Positions 35,142 through 47,433 of a DNA stretch of 64,000 nucleotides are shown here, one piece after another (the first letter of the stretch is position 1; every line of letters begins with the position of its first letter). Origin of the DNA: Mallotus nudiflorus (lineage: Eukaryota > Streptophyta > Magnoliopsida > Malpighiales > Euphorbiaceae); the NCBI GenBank assembly GCA_947683625.1, contig CANTUR010000645.1:496001-560000 (forward strand), in the 5' to 3' direction. Below the pieces are notes generated by a model. It saw only the letters and a program-made list of their open reading frames with translations. It made no database searches and had not been told where the DNA came from. Both the position numbers and the translations under genes were made by a program.

Positions 35142-36866
35142 ATACAAAAGTGGTTGAGCGTTTCATGCAAGTTCATGGGAAGTTCCCCGAGGACTTCTTT
35201 AAAATAGCTTCTTTGACGGTTTGTGAGACGAATTTGACAAGTTGGCAAGTGAGGACTAAATGTACGGCCTTGATGAGACTAAAGATTTGTGGGGTCTGCT
35301 GAGTCGGTGGCTGTGATTTGTTTGCGTAGATGAAGTGGCGTAGAATGGGAATATGAATTCTGTGGGGGCGGCGTCGAAATTCAGCTTTTGCTGTTTTGGT
35401 CTTTAATTTTATTTCTTGCATTACAAACGTAAGGGAAAATAAAAGAAACTTGTGAAGGGAGCGGTCTAATTGGCATTTATTTTTAAAAATATGGTAAAAT
35501 TTAATATTATGAAAAATAGAATTTTAATTTTAGTCATTTGTGAATTTACAAAATTGATTATTATTTAATTTTAAAAATTAATTTTTTTATATAAATAATC
35601 GATACTCATGGTCTATTGGATTTTAATAAATTTAGCTATGTGTATTACGATTCAAAATTGATATATCGATTAAGTAAGAAAAAAATAATTTTTTTTTATT
35701 ATGTAATATATCATGTATTTAAATAATTTCTTACCTCCTTTTTAACCAAAAAGAATATTATTCTATAGTATTTTGAAGTCATTAAATGAAAACGCCTCAT
35801 GTTACGAGTTACGATAGCAATAATTTTGCCATAATCTGTACAAAATTTTCATTTTTTCATTTCTTCTATTACGAGGTCAAAATAGGAAATTCAAAATTTT
35901 TATTGTATTGTTGTTTATCATTATCATTATCTTTGTTAAAAATAATTAAAATTTTAAATTAAATTTTTTAATTGATTTGGTAAGTCTTACCATTTTATTT
36001 TAGTAAAAAAAAAAAACCTATTTGTGCATATTTTTGTAATTTATAATAGGATAATATTTCTTATCGCGGGTTATGATAGTTATAGTGCCGTTGTAACCTG
36101 CGATGCGTATCAACATCCTTTATAATATTACATACCTATAATGAAAAATAGAATGAGTTTTAGAATTTTATTAGAATTTAGAATATAAAATGTTAGTGTT
36201 TCCCCTACAAAGAAAAAGGTTTTAGCCAAAAAGTTTTCGAACAAAAATAACAAAATTTCTTCTAAATGGTGACATAAGGTGGAAAAAATCAAAGAGTGCA
36301 ATCGGTGCTGTTTAATGTGGAAGAATAAGGAGGAGGAATTAAACATAAAACAGTGGGGAAGCACTTCCCTGGAAGCACACCTAAAGAAACACCTTTTTAA
36401 AGAAGAGGGTTGGTGCAATCAAATAAAGTTTTGCTTTGGCAACTCATCTTCCTGTTTACTTGTTGGGTATTTCCTTTCTTTTCTCTCTCGTGCCGTGTCA
36501 ATGTAAAACAACATAAAAAAAAATGAATAATTTCTTCTTCTTTTCTTTAACTATGTTCACTACTAATTAATATTTGCAATTGAGTCGTGTTAATTTGGTT
36601 CATCCAATAACATTGGAGTTAATTGATGCATATCAATATTTTAATGGACGGATTAAAAAATCCTATCTCCTCTTGAAGTAAAAAAAAAAAAAAAATTCCC
36701 ATATCTCATTGCAATTATTTAATCTAGCTATCTTAAGAGTCTAATGTTTGTTTTGTTATATCTCCACAGATTTCATAAATGATAATACCAATTAGGCCAC
36801 CTCTACTTAGCAGAAAAATTTTCTACATTTGGTGTAATTTTGTATGGAACGTATTTATATCTAAAT

Positions 36867-36871
<5 letters not shown>

Positions 36872-36913
<42 letters not shown>
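36872..36913. repeat. (TA)n microsatellite
   Basis: A pure TA run in intergenic DNA between the two genes. Confidence 0.95.
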
Positions 36914-36916
<3 letters not shown>

Positions 36917-37247
36917 TTCCACTATATTATTATATTTATGTCGAGAATTCAATTTACGCCAATACAACAGACAATTTGCATTTCGATTGTGAAGCCACAT
37001 TAATTCTTCATCTCCACTTTTTAATTCTTGTATGTATAAAAATTTTCTTCATATTTCAGATGAACTATATATGTAGAAACATCCCATCAGCTTTTTTTTT
37101 CCTTTTTCTTTTTCTACCCAGGGACCCATACAGTTGTTTTTCCAATTAGTAGGGACTTAGATTAAACTATTGCTGGAGGGAGCACGAGTTCAACAAAGAC
37201 AGCTTTAAATGCAAGAAAAGAGAGAAAAAGAAATTCCAAGAGCAAGA

Positions 37248-37269
37248 ACACACACACACACACACACAC
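37248..37269. repeat. (AC)n microsatellite
   Basis: An uninterrupted AC run of eleven units. Confidence 0.95.
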
Positions 37270-38614
37270 CACGAGTAGTAGGATTACTTTATCCCATTTT
37301 TCCACTTCCATTGTCAGTGGAGATGCGGTTTATTTGCCAGAAAAGCGAAAACAGGAATAAAGAAAAAAGATTAATTGAACTGCGATATTCAAGAATTAAA
37401 AACATATCAAGACCATATCTCTACGTTTCAGTCTAAAACCACTCCTATTTGTCTACTGATCTTAGACATGGTTTTTAATATAACGCGTACAGCTTGCTGC
37501 TTGACACTTCGGCAACTACAACACTTTCAGCCACAAAAGCCTCAGTCCCCATATGTATTAATGACCCTTGTTGTAGTAGTTTCCATTCTTAGTCACAGAT
37601 ACAAGAAATTTATCTGATTGTAGCAAGTGCAAAAGCGGATGGTGATGTTTTAAAACTTGTTATGTTGATGAAGAGAGTTCAATACTTGAATTAGCAATAT
37701 TAAAATTAAAAATAATATATGAATGTAATATAAGAATCTCTTGCTAAAAAAAATTAGTATAATATAAGAATGTTTACCTAAAAATTGGAAAATGTGTATT
37801 GCAAATTAAAAATTATGTAATACATGTTCATGTGCCAGTGTGATTGTGATTATCTCCAGCTATGCAGACTGTTTCCAGCACTAAAATTGTTTTTCTATTC
37901 CAATGCTTGTACACTTCTCACCAAGAAGCTGTGGCAAAGGAAATGAATATAGCTTGGTTCAGAAGTCACTGTTGTTACCTGTCAGTACATTACAGTACAG
38001 ATCTATAACAAAATATTTTAGCATTACTTTAGTACTGTATAATCTTTGGCTCCATTCACAAGGTTACATGATGTATTTTCGAGGATAATGGGTAGGATAC
38101 GTTCATATGCTTTAAAAGCTGTTCAGCCAAGTTTAATAAAATCTGCCAACCAAATTACGACATTTTTCAACACCCACATATGCCAGCACAATTCACAAAA
38201 AAAAAAAAAAAAAATTCAAGGCAAAACTCCCATAAGTTGTCTTGAAGATGCGAAATAAAATAAAAAAAACCTATCATGATTTTCAGTTCCACACAGTTTC
38301 CATTGCTCTGAGGCTGGACAATGGGATACGTCATAGACATCACAAGCCCATGGGGTTTTAGAAATTTAGACAGACAAGAAATTCTATAAATTATTGCTTC
38401 CACAAAGGAGTTGGTAACAATCACAGTTTAATCAGCAAGTACTAACTCATTAGTTTAACAAGCACAGAAAGATACAATCTAATTAGTTCTCATCCTTCTC
38501 AAACAGTACTTCATAATGGCAACGTCAGAAGATGCCCAACTTTAGTTAAAAATTGATCAATAAAATTGCAGCTGGCATTTAAGAGACTGGATTCTTGTTT
38601 GCGCTCCAATTTTT

Positions 38615-39962
38615 TTATTTTGCTGGTTCAGAAACTTCAGTTGTTTTTGCTTGTATTGGACATTGAGAAACGTAAGGCTTGAGCTGAAACCAAAATAGGA
38701 AATCTTTATCAGCAGAGCATGCAAACAGATTACTCTTAAAAAAATTCAGTTGAACACTAACTTTAGAGGAGATTATGTTGAGGAGAAATTTGTAGTTTTA
38801 GATGTACATGCAACCTGTGATTTCTTAACGCCTAGCTGCCATCCTAATTTTTTTTCCCTGTAATTACAGAGCCACTTATATTCACTAGTGCAAACTACTT
38901 CGCATAGCAGGGGGGCCTTATATGCCAACTTTTGATAATCTGCAGCAAGAGCGCGAGAGGGCAAAGTGGAAGTCTTTCATGAGTTGAAATTTAGCCTACC
39001 CCACAATCATTATCAATGGATAATACACCAGAAGAATCAAAAGCAAGTATTATCCGCTAAACAATCATATGGAAAAGGCATATTACATCTTCACCCAAAT
39101 TAACAAACTACTCCTATGATAATATTCTTGTAGTTGAAGAACAATTGACAAATTGCAACAAATAACCATCTAAACCAAACTGGGTCCTGAATTTCAATTA
39201 GAGACCAACAAATTGCCTCAATGCCACAGACTGGAATCAAATCATCAACCAGAAAGAGATTGGTAAAGAAATGTTACCTTAAAGTCAGTCAAATCAGGTA
39301 CTACATAGTTAGGCAGTTTCTCAGGCACAATAACATAACCACCTGCAACGAACTGTCTGATTAGCAAATAAAATGATAACAATAATATTACACCACGATT
39401 CCATTTGCGCCAATCCAATGAGATTTGAAGTGCCTCCTACGCTTATCCAATAGTGGATTTCAACTTCATACAGTGAAAATTCAAAGGCTCTCTAAATTTA
39501 TCCATAATTTAGTCTTACATGTCCTATCTATGTACCAATTTGGTTGATGAAGATTCAAGAACTTTACCAAATAAAAGCTTAATTCAACAATCCGCAGAGA
39601 CAATGCTACCATTTAATCCATTATTATTAATTCTATGACCAATTCATCGCTTTTGAGCCTAACATACAATTCTAAGGGTTAACCATAGTTCAAGATTTCA
39701 AGAATTAAAGCAGAGTTTAGCTATCTGAATAATGAAATGCTGTATGCGAATTAAATTAACAGCGAATATACAAAGGACCATAAACTGAAATTAAGGAAAA
39801 AAGGGAAAAGACGGAACCTGTGCGAGTGTGAAAACCAGTGGGCTTGCAATTCTTTCCCTTGTAATAATCACGAGGGGCACGTTTCGACGAGAGAATATTC
39901 AACGACGACGTTCTCTTTCTCCGAAACGCCCTTCCTATCCCCAGTATCAGACCCAACGCCAT
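38615..39962 (-). CDS. MRPL41: Mitochondrial large-subunit ribosomal protein mL41 (MRP-L27 family), 92 aa, three coding exons
   Basis: Exons on the minus strand: 39818-39962 (ATG at 39960-39962), 39278-39342 and 38615-38683 (stop TAA 38615-38617). Introns are GT-AG: 39343-39817 (CACAG|GTTCCG ... GTTGCAG) and 38684-39277 (TTTAAG|GTAACA ... GTTTCAG). Lengths 145+65+69 nt give 92 residues plus stop. The product starts MALGLILGIGRAFRRKRTS, then SKRAPRDYYKGKNCKPTG, GGYVIVPEKLPNYVVPDL and LKPYVSQCP, which I recognise as the plant mL41/MRP-L27 family (about 92-94 aa). It is a component of the mitochondrial ribosome large subunit; the basic N-terminus fits organelle import and rRNA contact. No defects are visible, so it is presumably functional. 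A 5'UTR intron and Site II motifs lie upstream. Confidence 0.95.
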
Positions 39963-39998
39963 TTCCCCCCAATTTCAAATGATAGTTTAAGCCGTTAA

Positions 39999-40086
39999 CT
40001 GCAAATTAAATTAAGAGACCAAAACGTATAATCATCCAACCAAATTTGAACAGTTCATACTCGTTAACACAGAGAGAGACACTTAC
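39999..40086 (-). other. 5'UTR intron of mL41 (88 nt)
   Basis: The minus strand reads TAGA|GTAAGTGTC at 40087|40086 and ATTTGCAG|TTAACG at 39999|39998, a strong donor and acceptor pair 36 nt upstream of the ATG. Leader introns are common in plant ribosomal-protein genes. Inferred from signals only. Confidence 0.65.
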
Positions 40087-40117
40087 TCTACCGGTCGCAT
40101 AGAATCAAATCCTGCAA

Positions 40118-40191
40118 GGGGTTTAAGGGTTTTCAGCTATGCATTTTTGCTTGCATCGCAGAACAGAGGAGGGCCCGGCTCGAAGTGGGCT
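40118..40191 (-). promoter_or_regulatory. mL41 promoter motifs: telo-box-like and Site II
   Basis: The minus strand has AAACCCTTAAACCCC (40118-40132), resembling the telo box. GGGCCC (40171-40176) and TGGGCT (40186-40191, + strand) resemble Site II elements (TGGGCC/T), which in plants mark cytosolic and mitochondrial ribosomal-protein genes and bind TCP factors. No TATA box is evident, which suits this class. Confidence 0.6.
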
Positions 40192-40633
40192 TACAACTGA
40201 GCCTAAAACCAACTGCGGCCTTAGGTGGACTTTTCAAGTTTTTTTCTGCTACATTTATGCAATTGAGTACGTAGCTACGTATCAATCAATCATATTTTTA
40301 AGGAATTTTTATAAAAATATCCTTTTTTTTTTTAATTTGATTTTCAGCAAAATATCTGTTTTTTGTAAGATATTACATGCGTGTCTAACTTTTATTAGAA
40401 ATTACACACGTGTTCTTTTTTTTATTCTGTCGATTATGTTCATCTTAATTTGCATTTTCTTCTTTCTACACGCTCTTCTTTCTTTTTTTTGGTTCTTCCT
40501 TTTCTTTTTTATTTTTTATATATATATTTTTATATTTTATTCCTTTTTCTTATTCCAGTTAGATTCTTTTATACTTATCTCATATTCTTTTTGTAGATAC
40601 CTGATCCGATCGACCCATGAATTGGGAACGAAT
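40192..40633. other. Short AT/T-rich spacer between mL41 promoter and LTR stack
   Basis: Long T-rich runs and no features besides homopolymers. An apparent ORF across it (40139-40669) is low-complexity (Phe/Ile/Leu-rich), crosses the mL41 promoter and runs into an LTR, so it is not a gene. Confidence 0.6.
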
Positions 40634-42989
40634 TGTTATAATCCGAGTTTTTATATTATTTTAATATAAAGTAAGATATGTAGTGTTAATAATTTTAAAA
40701 TAATAATTGATTATTTCATTATCTTGAAAAAATTATTATTGTTATTATTTTATGTTTAATTAATATATTTTACGTAAATACATGTCTTTAAATTATTATT
40801 TTGTGAAATAGTATTTATTTAAATCTTTAATTTAGAGCATTAATCTTTTAATATTATTATTTTAATGAATTACATTATTAACCTTTATTTTATGAGTTAT
40901 ATATATATATGCATGCATAAATATTATTAGGGTTTAATATTTAAATTATGTGTATATATTAATATGTGTGTATATATATATATGTGTGTAAATATCTATA
41001 TGTGTGTATTTTAATTGTGGTGTACAAATTTTGTTGATTAAAATATTATTTAGTTTATTAAACTTTATTATAAAGTTATATATATATATATATATATACA
41101 CAAATAAAACAAAAAACCTACCTTCTCCTTCTCCCCCTCTCGAAACTCACCATCACCATCACCCTCATCGCTGCAACTCTGGCCAACTACCATCGGTGTG
41201 CCTCCCGGACTTCCACCTCCTCCTCAAGCTAGCTCCGTCGCCATTTCTTCCCTCCTTCGACAACGTTTCAGCTCGTTTTGGTCGAGAAGCAAAAAATCAT
41301 CACCACCTCTGTTCAAGTCGATTTCAGCCACCGTTTTCGACACTGCAGGTCTCTTTCCCTTCCCTGAGCATCAATGAGTGTGTCCCTAAGCTTCATTTCA
41401 CTTGGTTTGGCTTAGATTTTTGTGGTGAACAATTTCTTCATTTCGGCCATTTTTGCTTTTTGAAATTTTTGAACTTGATTCCTTGTGATTCATGAGAAAT
41501 TCCTTCAAAAATGTTATTCTCCTTATCTTAATCTTCATCCTAGAATTTTTGTGTAATTTTTGGAATTTATTTTGATTTTTGTGAATTTTTTATTATTTTA
41601 TTATTATTTTAATTATTTTCTTAAATTAATTAAATAAATTATGAAATTGTGATTTTTGGTGTTATTGGTGGTTGATATTAATTTTAGAATTTAATTTATA
41701 ATTTTTGTGTAATTTTTATAATTATATTTAGTTTATGTCAATTTTGAAAATATAGGTTAAATATATTTTTAATTAGAAATAATTGGATAATTAAGTGTAT
41801 TTGTGGATTTTAGTGAATAATATGTTGAGAAAATAATTTTTGAGTATTTATATAATTTTTATTGAATTTTTGAATGTTATTAGTATTTTATGTGAATTTT
41901 TATATACTAGGGGTATTTTGGTAATTTGGTAGTGATTTTGGTTGAATATTAAATTTAATTGGTTTTAATAATTATTTGAGGTATAAAAATGATTTTTATA
42001 AACTATTTATTAATTTTAACTAATTAATACTATTTTTCAAAAATATTTTCAAATTAAATATAATGTACTATTTTTGTAAATAAATGGATTTTCATTAATT
42101 TTTAATATGTTTTTGGACTAATTAAGTAATTTGAATTTATAAAATGAAGTTTTATTAATATTATATTAATAATAGGGTTTTTAAGTAATTATCGGTAAAA
42201 TAATTACTTTCAGTATTTTAACACTTAAATTTCTATACTTTGGTATTCATAGGGTATTTTTGGAACTTACTAGATTTTAATATATTTTATGTATTTTGTT
42301 GTGAATTGTGGACCTCGGTCGGGGGAAATTGTAGTTTGGGGTCTTGACCGAGGAGTTTTATGAATTCTGTTTCGAAGTGTATTTTTCTTGCAGGACCGAC
42401 TCTACTTTTTAAGTAGAGAGATGTCCATTTTACAGAGGAGGTTCTGCCAAATTTTTGGTAGAATTCTCGTAAAACATGACATTCGGTCAAATTTCTATGC
42501 TCTATTTGTGCTAGTAATCTTAGATCGAGTCTCTATGAGTTAAGTTAAAATTATTCTGATTTCGTGTAATTATTTTATTGTTAGTTATGCCGAGACTGAG
42601 GTCTAGTGGATCAGGCCCATCGGACCCGACTCGAGGAGCACACAACTGTGAGTTATTATGATATATATGCATTGCTTTAGGTTGCATGTTTTAGAAATTA
42701 TACGTTTTAAATGTAAATTTTACATAATTACTGTATTGAATGTTTAAGTATATATTAAGTATATTTTTAGTATACCTTTGGTATATTTTAAAATAAATGC
42801 ATGTTTTCTTTGTGATTTACTTTCAAATTATGTTTAAATATCTTATTGGTTGATTTTGAGCATATTACATGATTTAATTGAATTTATTATACGTATATAT
42901 ACCTGAAATATACTTAGTTTATTTTAATTATATTTTTGGTATATATATGGTTTATTTGTTTATTTTAAATATCATTATGCATTATTTAA
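40634..42989 (+). repeat. LTR I: Tekay-family LTR, 5' about 70%, interrupted
   Basis: It starts TGTTATAATCCGAG, a diverged form of TGTAATATCCCG. It has the GC-rich block (41110-41370), the CTCTACT..AAGTAGAG hairpin (about 42400-42418), the TTCTGCC/GGTAGAA stem and the structured CGAGACTGAGG island (about 42590). It stops at 42989 where LTR J begins; the remaining roughly 1 kb would lie right of the window. Confidence 0.85.
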
Positions 42990-43362
42990 TGTAATATCCT
43001 GAGATTTTAAATAATTTTAAACTGCATCGGGATATGTAGTGTTAATAATTTTGATAAATATATTTGATTATTTAATTAGTTGTTAATTATTAAAGTTATT
43101 TTTAATTATTTTAAATTTCTTACGTAAAATTTTTCCGAGAATTTTATTTTTGGGAAAATTAAAACCTAAATAAATATTTATTATTTATGTTAGTCCATTT
43201 TATGTAATTGCATAATTCCATGCATGATTTTATTTATCATATTAATATATATACATATACATGCATATATACACATACTTAGCATTTTAGGGTTTATTAT
43301 TTTTAATTATGTATGTAATATATATAGTTTTATTTAATTAATATGTGTTATATATATACATT

Positions 43363-43442
<80 letters not shown>

Positions 43443-44241
43443 CATATATGTGTTATAAACTAATTAAATATATTTTTATAAATTATTTAGTATTTTTTCT
43501 AATTTATTAAAACTATTTTTTGAAAATTATTTTCAAAATATATATAATATACTATTTTTTATAAATAAATGAGTTTTTAATGATTTTTAATATGTTTTTG
43601 GGCTTATTATGTAATTTGGATTTATAAAATGAATTCCGGTTAATATTTGTGAATTTATCGAGAATTATGGATTTTTAATAATATTTTATTAAAATTAGGA
43701 TTTTTATGTAATTATCGGTAAAACGATTATTTTTAGTGTTTTAATATTTAAATTTCTATATTTTGGTATATAAATGGTATTTTCTGTATTTTTGGAATTT
43801 GAATGTATTCTGTGCATATCTCGTAAATTGTGAACCTCGATCAGTAGAATTGTAGTTTGGAAGTCCGACCGAGGGGTTGTGTGACTGTATATTCTCAAAG
43901 TGTGTTTTCTTGCAGGTCCGGCTCTACTTTCTGAGTAGAGAGATGTCCGTTTTACAAGGGAGGTTCTGTCGAATTTTTGATAGAATTCTCGTAAAATGTG
44001 ACATCCGGTCAAATCCTTATTCCTATTATGTGTTCGGTGTTTTAGATCGAGTCTCTAGAATTTCGTTAGATTTATTCTGATTTCGTGCTGTCGTTTATTT
44101 GTTAGTTGCGCCGAGACCGAGGCCTAGTGGACCAAGCCCGTTGGATTTGTCTCGTGGAGCGCATAATTGTGAGTTGTTGTTTTATATATACGTGTTTTAG
44201 GATTGCATGTTTTAGAAATGTATGTTTAAATTTTATGAAAT
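42990..44241 (+). repeat. LTR J: Tekay-family LTR with internal deletion, interrupted
   Basis: It starts TGTAATATCCTGAG inside LTR I. After an (AT)n tract (43372-43438) it jumps to sequence that lies about 1.4 kb into other copies, so about 0.9 kb, including the GC-rich block and the GTGAGT donor, is missing. It keeps the CTCTACTT..GAGTAGAG hairpin (43923-43940) and the CGAGACCGAGG island. Element K interrupts it at 44242. Confidence 0.85.
43372..43438. repeat. (TA)n microsatellite at a deletion junction
   Basis: A pure TA run of about 67 nt at the point where LTR J has lost about 0.9 kb. Confidence 0.95.
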
Positions 44242-44309
44242 TGTAATATCCCATGTTTTTAAATATTTTTATACTGCATCGGGATATGCAGTGTTAATAA
44301 TTTTGTATA

Positions 44310-47300
44310 TGTCACGACCCAAAACAGGGGCCATGACCGGCGCTAGGGAACGGGAATTCTTTCGAATCCGGAACCCGTAGCAAGCCTAAAAATAAAATAA
44401 ATATGCAATAATAACCATAAAAATATAATATGCAGCGGAAAATAAAATCATAAATATTACAATATCATCCATAACAACTGGATATAATTCAAAACTCATC
44501 ACATCGCATATATAATCTCATAAATGTATAATCTTATACAAATCCAGTTTTAACATAATACATCTCTTTAAAATAAAGTACATAAAATCCAATACTGTAA
44601 TTTACAGCTACTGCAGTGTCTAGATAAAATAAATAAGACTCAAGTAGACAATTTACATAAAGAAGCCGGGGCGAAAGAAATCCGGCGTATCGACCTGCTA
44701 CTGAGGTCTGAGGAAGTTGACTCTCCTGAAAAATAGTCAACGGAGGGGAGTCAGACCTCACTGAGTGAATTACTATAGTATATATACATACACTCTAAGT
44801 GATAATGCAAACAGTCAACAGTATATGAGTAATATGTATATATACAGGCAAGTTCATACAGATGCAGAAAAATCATTTTATATATTTTGTCTGAAAATCA
44901 ACTTTTATGAAGGATCACATAGAACCCTAGAATATCGCAACCTCAGAAAAATAGTGTTAAACAACACTCTAGCCATACAGGCTCACAAATTCCAAATATA
45001 TCCACTTAATCCATATGGACAGTAGACTGGCCCCGAGACACTAAGTCAACCGAGCTCCAGCAGTCTGACTGCCAGTGTGATTGGCCCCGAGACACTTGGT
45101 CAACCGAGCTCCAGCAATCACACCCAAACCACATCTCACACATATCAATAATCATAATCAAATCAATATCCACAAATAGTCAGTAATAAAGCCTAAATAC
45201 TATAGGCGTACCGGTACGTACTCGGTCCTAGTGCTGCCCACTAGGTAGCACGTTCTATTGATATCCTTCAGTAAAAAATAATAAAACATTCATTCACAAA
45301 TACATGATGCATGAATTTAAATAAATCAACAATATAAACCATATATATACCGAAAATATACCAAACATAAACCAGGTATATTTTGAGTATATATACGTCA
45401 AATAAATTCAATCAAATCATGAATTAAACTAAAAATATATTTAAAAATATTTTAAATATATTTTATTAATAAAACATGTATATAATTTATTATATACCAA
45501 AAATATACCAAAAATATACTTGAATATAAATCATGTTATTTATGCATAATTAGTCAAAATAAAACATGCATTTTCTAAATCATGCGTCCTAAGCATATAT
45601 ATATAATATAGTAACTCACCTAATGCGCTCCACGAGACAGGTCCGACGGGCCTGGTCCACTAACCCTCGGTCTCGGCGCAACTAAACAAGAAATAATTAA
45701 TCGACATCAGAATAACCCTAACAGAAATCCTAGAATTCAATCTAGAGTATTCAACACAGAATCGAAAATTAGGGTTCGACTGGATATCACGTTTTACGAG
45801 AATTCTACCGGAAATCCGGCAGAACCTCCCCTGTAAAACAGACATCTCTCTACTCAAAAGAGTAGAGCCGACCCTGCAAAGAAAATACACTTCGAAAATA
45901 ACACCATAAACAATCACAACCCCTCGGTCGGACTCCAGACTACAATCTGTCGACCGGGGTCCACAAACACAGAAAATATATTCAAATATACCAAAAATAT
46001 CCTTAAGTCATAAAAATACATTTTATAAATAAAAATTACATAATTGACCTTGAAACACTATAAAAATCGATTAAAACTCATTTTATTTGAAAAACCGTAT
46101 ATTATATATATAATTGAAAATAATTCACGAAAAATAGTTTTAATTAGTTAAAAATACCAAATATTTTGTAGAAATCATTTTTATACCTTAAATAAATATT
46201 AAAACCAATTAAATTACATTTTTAGACAATTTAGGGTAAAATTACCAAAATACCCCTATATATATATATATACCTAAATTACTTCAAAAATTCACCAAAA
46301 ATCATACAATTATCCAAAATTAATTTTCTCAACATATTTATCAATAATATCAATAATTAAACTCAATTAACCAATTAAATTCAAATAAAAACACAATTAA
46401 CTTAATTTTACAAAATCACATAAACTTCAATAATTAAAAATAAATACTTAGAAATTCATAAAAATTCCAAATAAATTCCTATAATTCATTTCAACACCTA
46501 ATTCAACCATAAACTCCAATTTCATAATTTAAATAATTAATTTCCGAAAATTCGAAAATAATATTAAAATATTCAAAAATACCCAAAAATCCAAACAATC
46601 TCCAAAAATTCTACAAAAATTCATACATGAAGATTAAGCTACCAGGAACAACATTTGTGAAGGAAGTTTCCATGAATCATCCAAATCAAAGCTCAAAAAA
46701 ATCGAAAACCAAAAGTGGCCGAAATATTCAACTCAAAACCTAAGCAATTCTAGACCGTTTTAGCTCAAACAAAAGCTAGAATAACACTCACCGGAGCTCA
46801 AGGAGAAGATAGAGACCGGCGGTGTCGAAAACGGTGGCCGGAGGAGGGAGAAACCACGGTGACAAAAATGGTGGTCCGGCGGCACCCACGGGAGAAGAAA
46901 GAAGAAGAAGAAGAAAAAGAAAAAGAAAGAAAAGGAAAGAGAAAAGAAAAGAAAAAGAAAGAAAAAGGAAAAGAAAAAGAAAAAAAAAGAAAAAAGAAAA
47001 AAATAATAAATTTTAATAATTTAATAATAAATAAAATAATCAAATAATAATAAATAAATAATAAAATATTAGGGTAATAATAAACCCTAATTAAATATAC
47101 ACACACAGGCTTTATTTAATAATTTAAAAATATGTATGAGTTCATGCAAACCCGTAAATACATTTAAAATAATTAATAATACATTGTTTACGTGAAAATT
47201 TCCCCGAAAATGAAAGTCCCGGGAAAATTTTACGTAAAATACTGAAAATAATAGACAGTAATTAAAATAGGTTTAAAATACATATTAACTCATAAAAATA

Positions 47301-47379
47301 TCATATAAAATACAAAAATCACTGACACTGCATATCCCGGTACAGTGTAAAAATATTTTTAAAATTACGGGATATTACA
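44310..47379 (-). repeat. 3' LTR of element M (3070 bp)
   Basis: It follows the PPT directly on the minus strand, starting TGTAATATCCCGTAATTTT and ending GGGTCGTGACA. Nearly identical to the 5' LTR. Confidence 0.97.
46890..47003. repeat. Homopurine tract in 3' LTR of element M
   Basis: About 114 consecutive A/G bases on the + strand (GAA and GAAA units), pyrimidine-only on the sense strand of the element. It lies between the AT-rich head and the GC-rich exon-like block. The 5' LTR has the same tract (54980-55094, one base longer), and the left element has a shorter, less pure version (2399-2492). Confidence 0.95.
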
Positions 47380-47380
47380 G

Positions 47381-47392
47381 TCTTCCCCCCTT
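47381..47392 (-). other. Polypurine tract of element M
   Basis: The minus strand reads AAGGGGGGAAGA, then C, then the LTR (TGTAATATCCC). It is identical to the PPT of the left element. Confidence 0.92.
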
Positions 47393-47433
47393 ACAGGAAT
47401 TCGTCCCCGAATTCTAAAAACAAGATTACAGAA

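Larger units (their letters stand above)
35142..38614. other. Intergenic region and 3' flank of mL41
   Basis: AT-rich, with no supported gene. Short ORFs at 36128-36506, 37209-37617 and 37903-38424 lack recognisable domains and codon periodicity. The right part, up to 38614, includes the 3'UTR of the mL41 gene (its transcript runs leftward). Confidence 0.55.

Noticed and set aside
36128..36506. Opposite-strand ORFs of 96 and 75 codons
   Set aside because: No recognisable motif, AT-driven composition, overlapping on both strands; not supported as genes.
37903..38424. Short ORFs downstream of mL41
   Set aside because: They lie in the probable 3'UTR or flank of mL41 and contain homopolymer-encoded Lys or Phe runs.
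40139..40669. 176-codon ORF
   Set aside because: Phe/Ile/Leu-rich product of T-rich DNA. It overlaps the mL41 promoter and crosses into LTR I; no domain.
44765..45025. 86-codon ORF, repeated at 52855-53115, and 85-codon ORFs at 45660-45917 and 53750-54007
   Set aside because: They recur because the two LTRs of element M are duplicates. The frames cross hairpin islands and are broken in other copies.
46822..47047. Lys/Glu/Arg-rich ORFs (also 54912-55097 and 2391-2654)
   Set aside because: They are translations of the LTR homopurine tract, low-complexity and without conserved start or domain.
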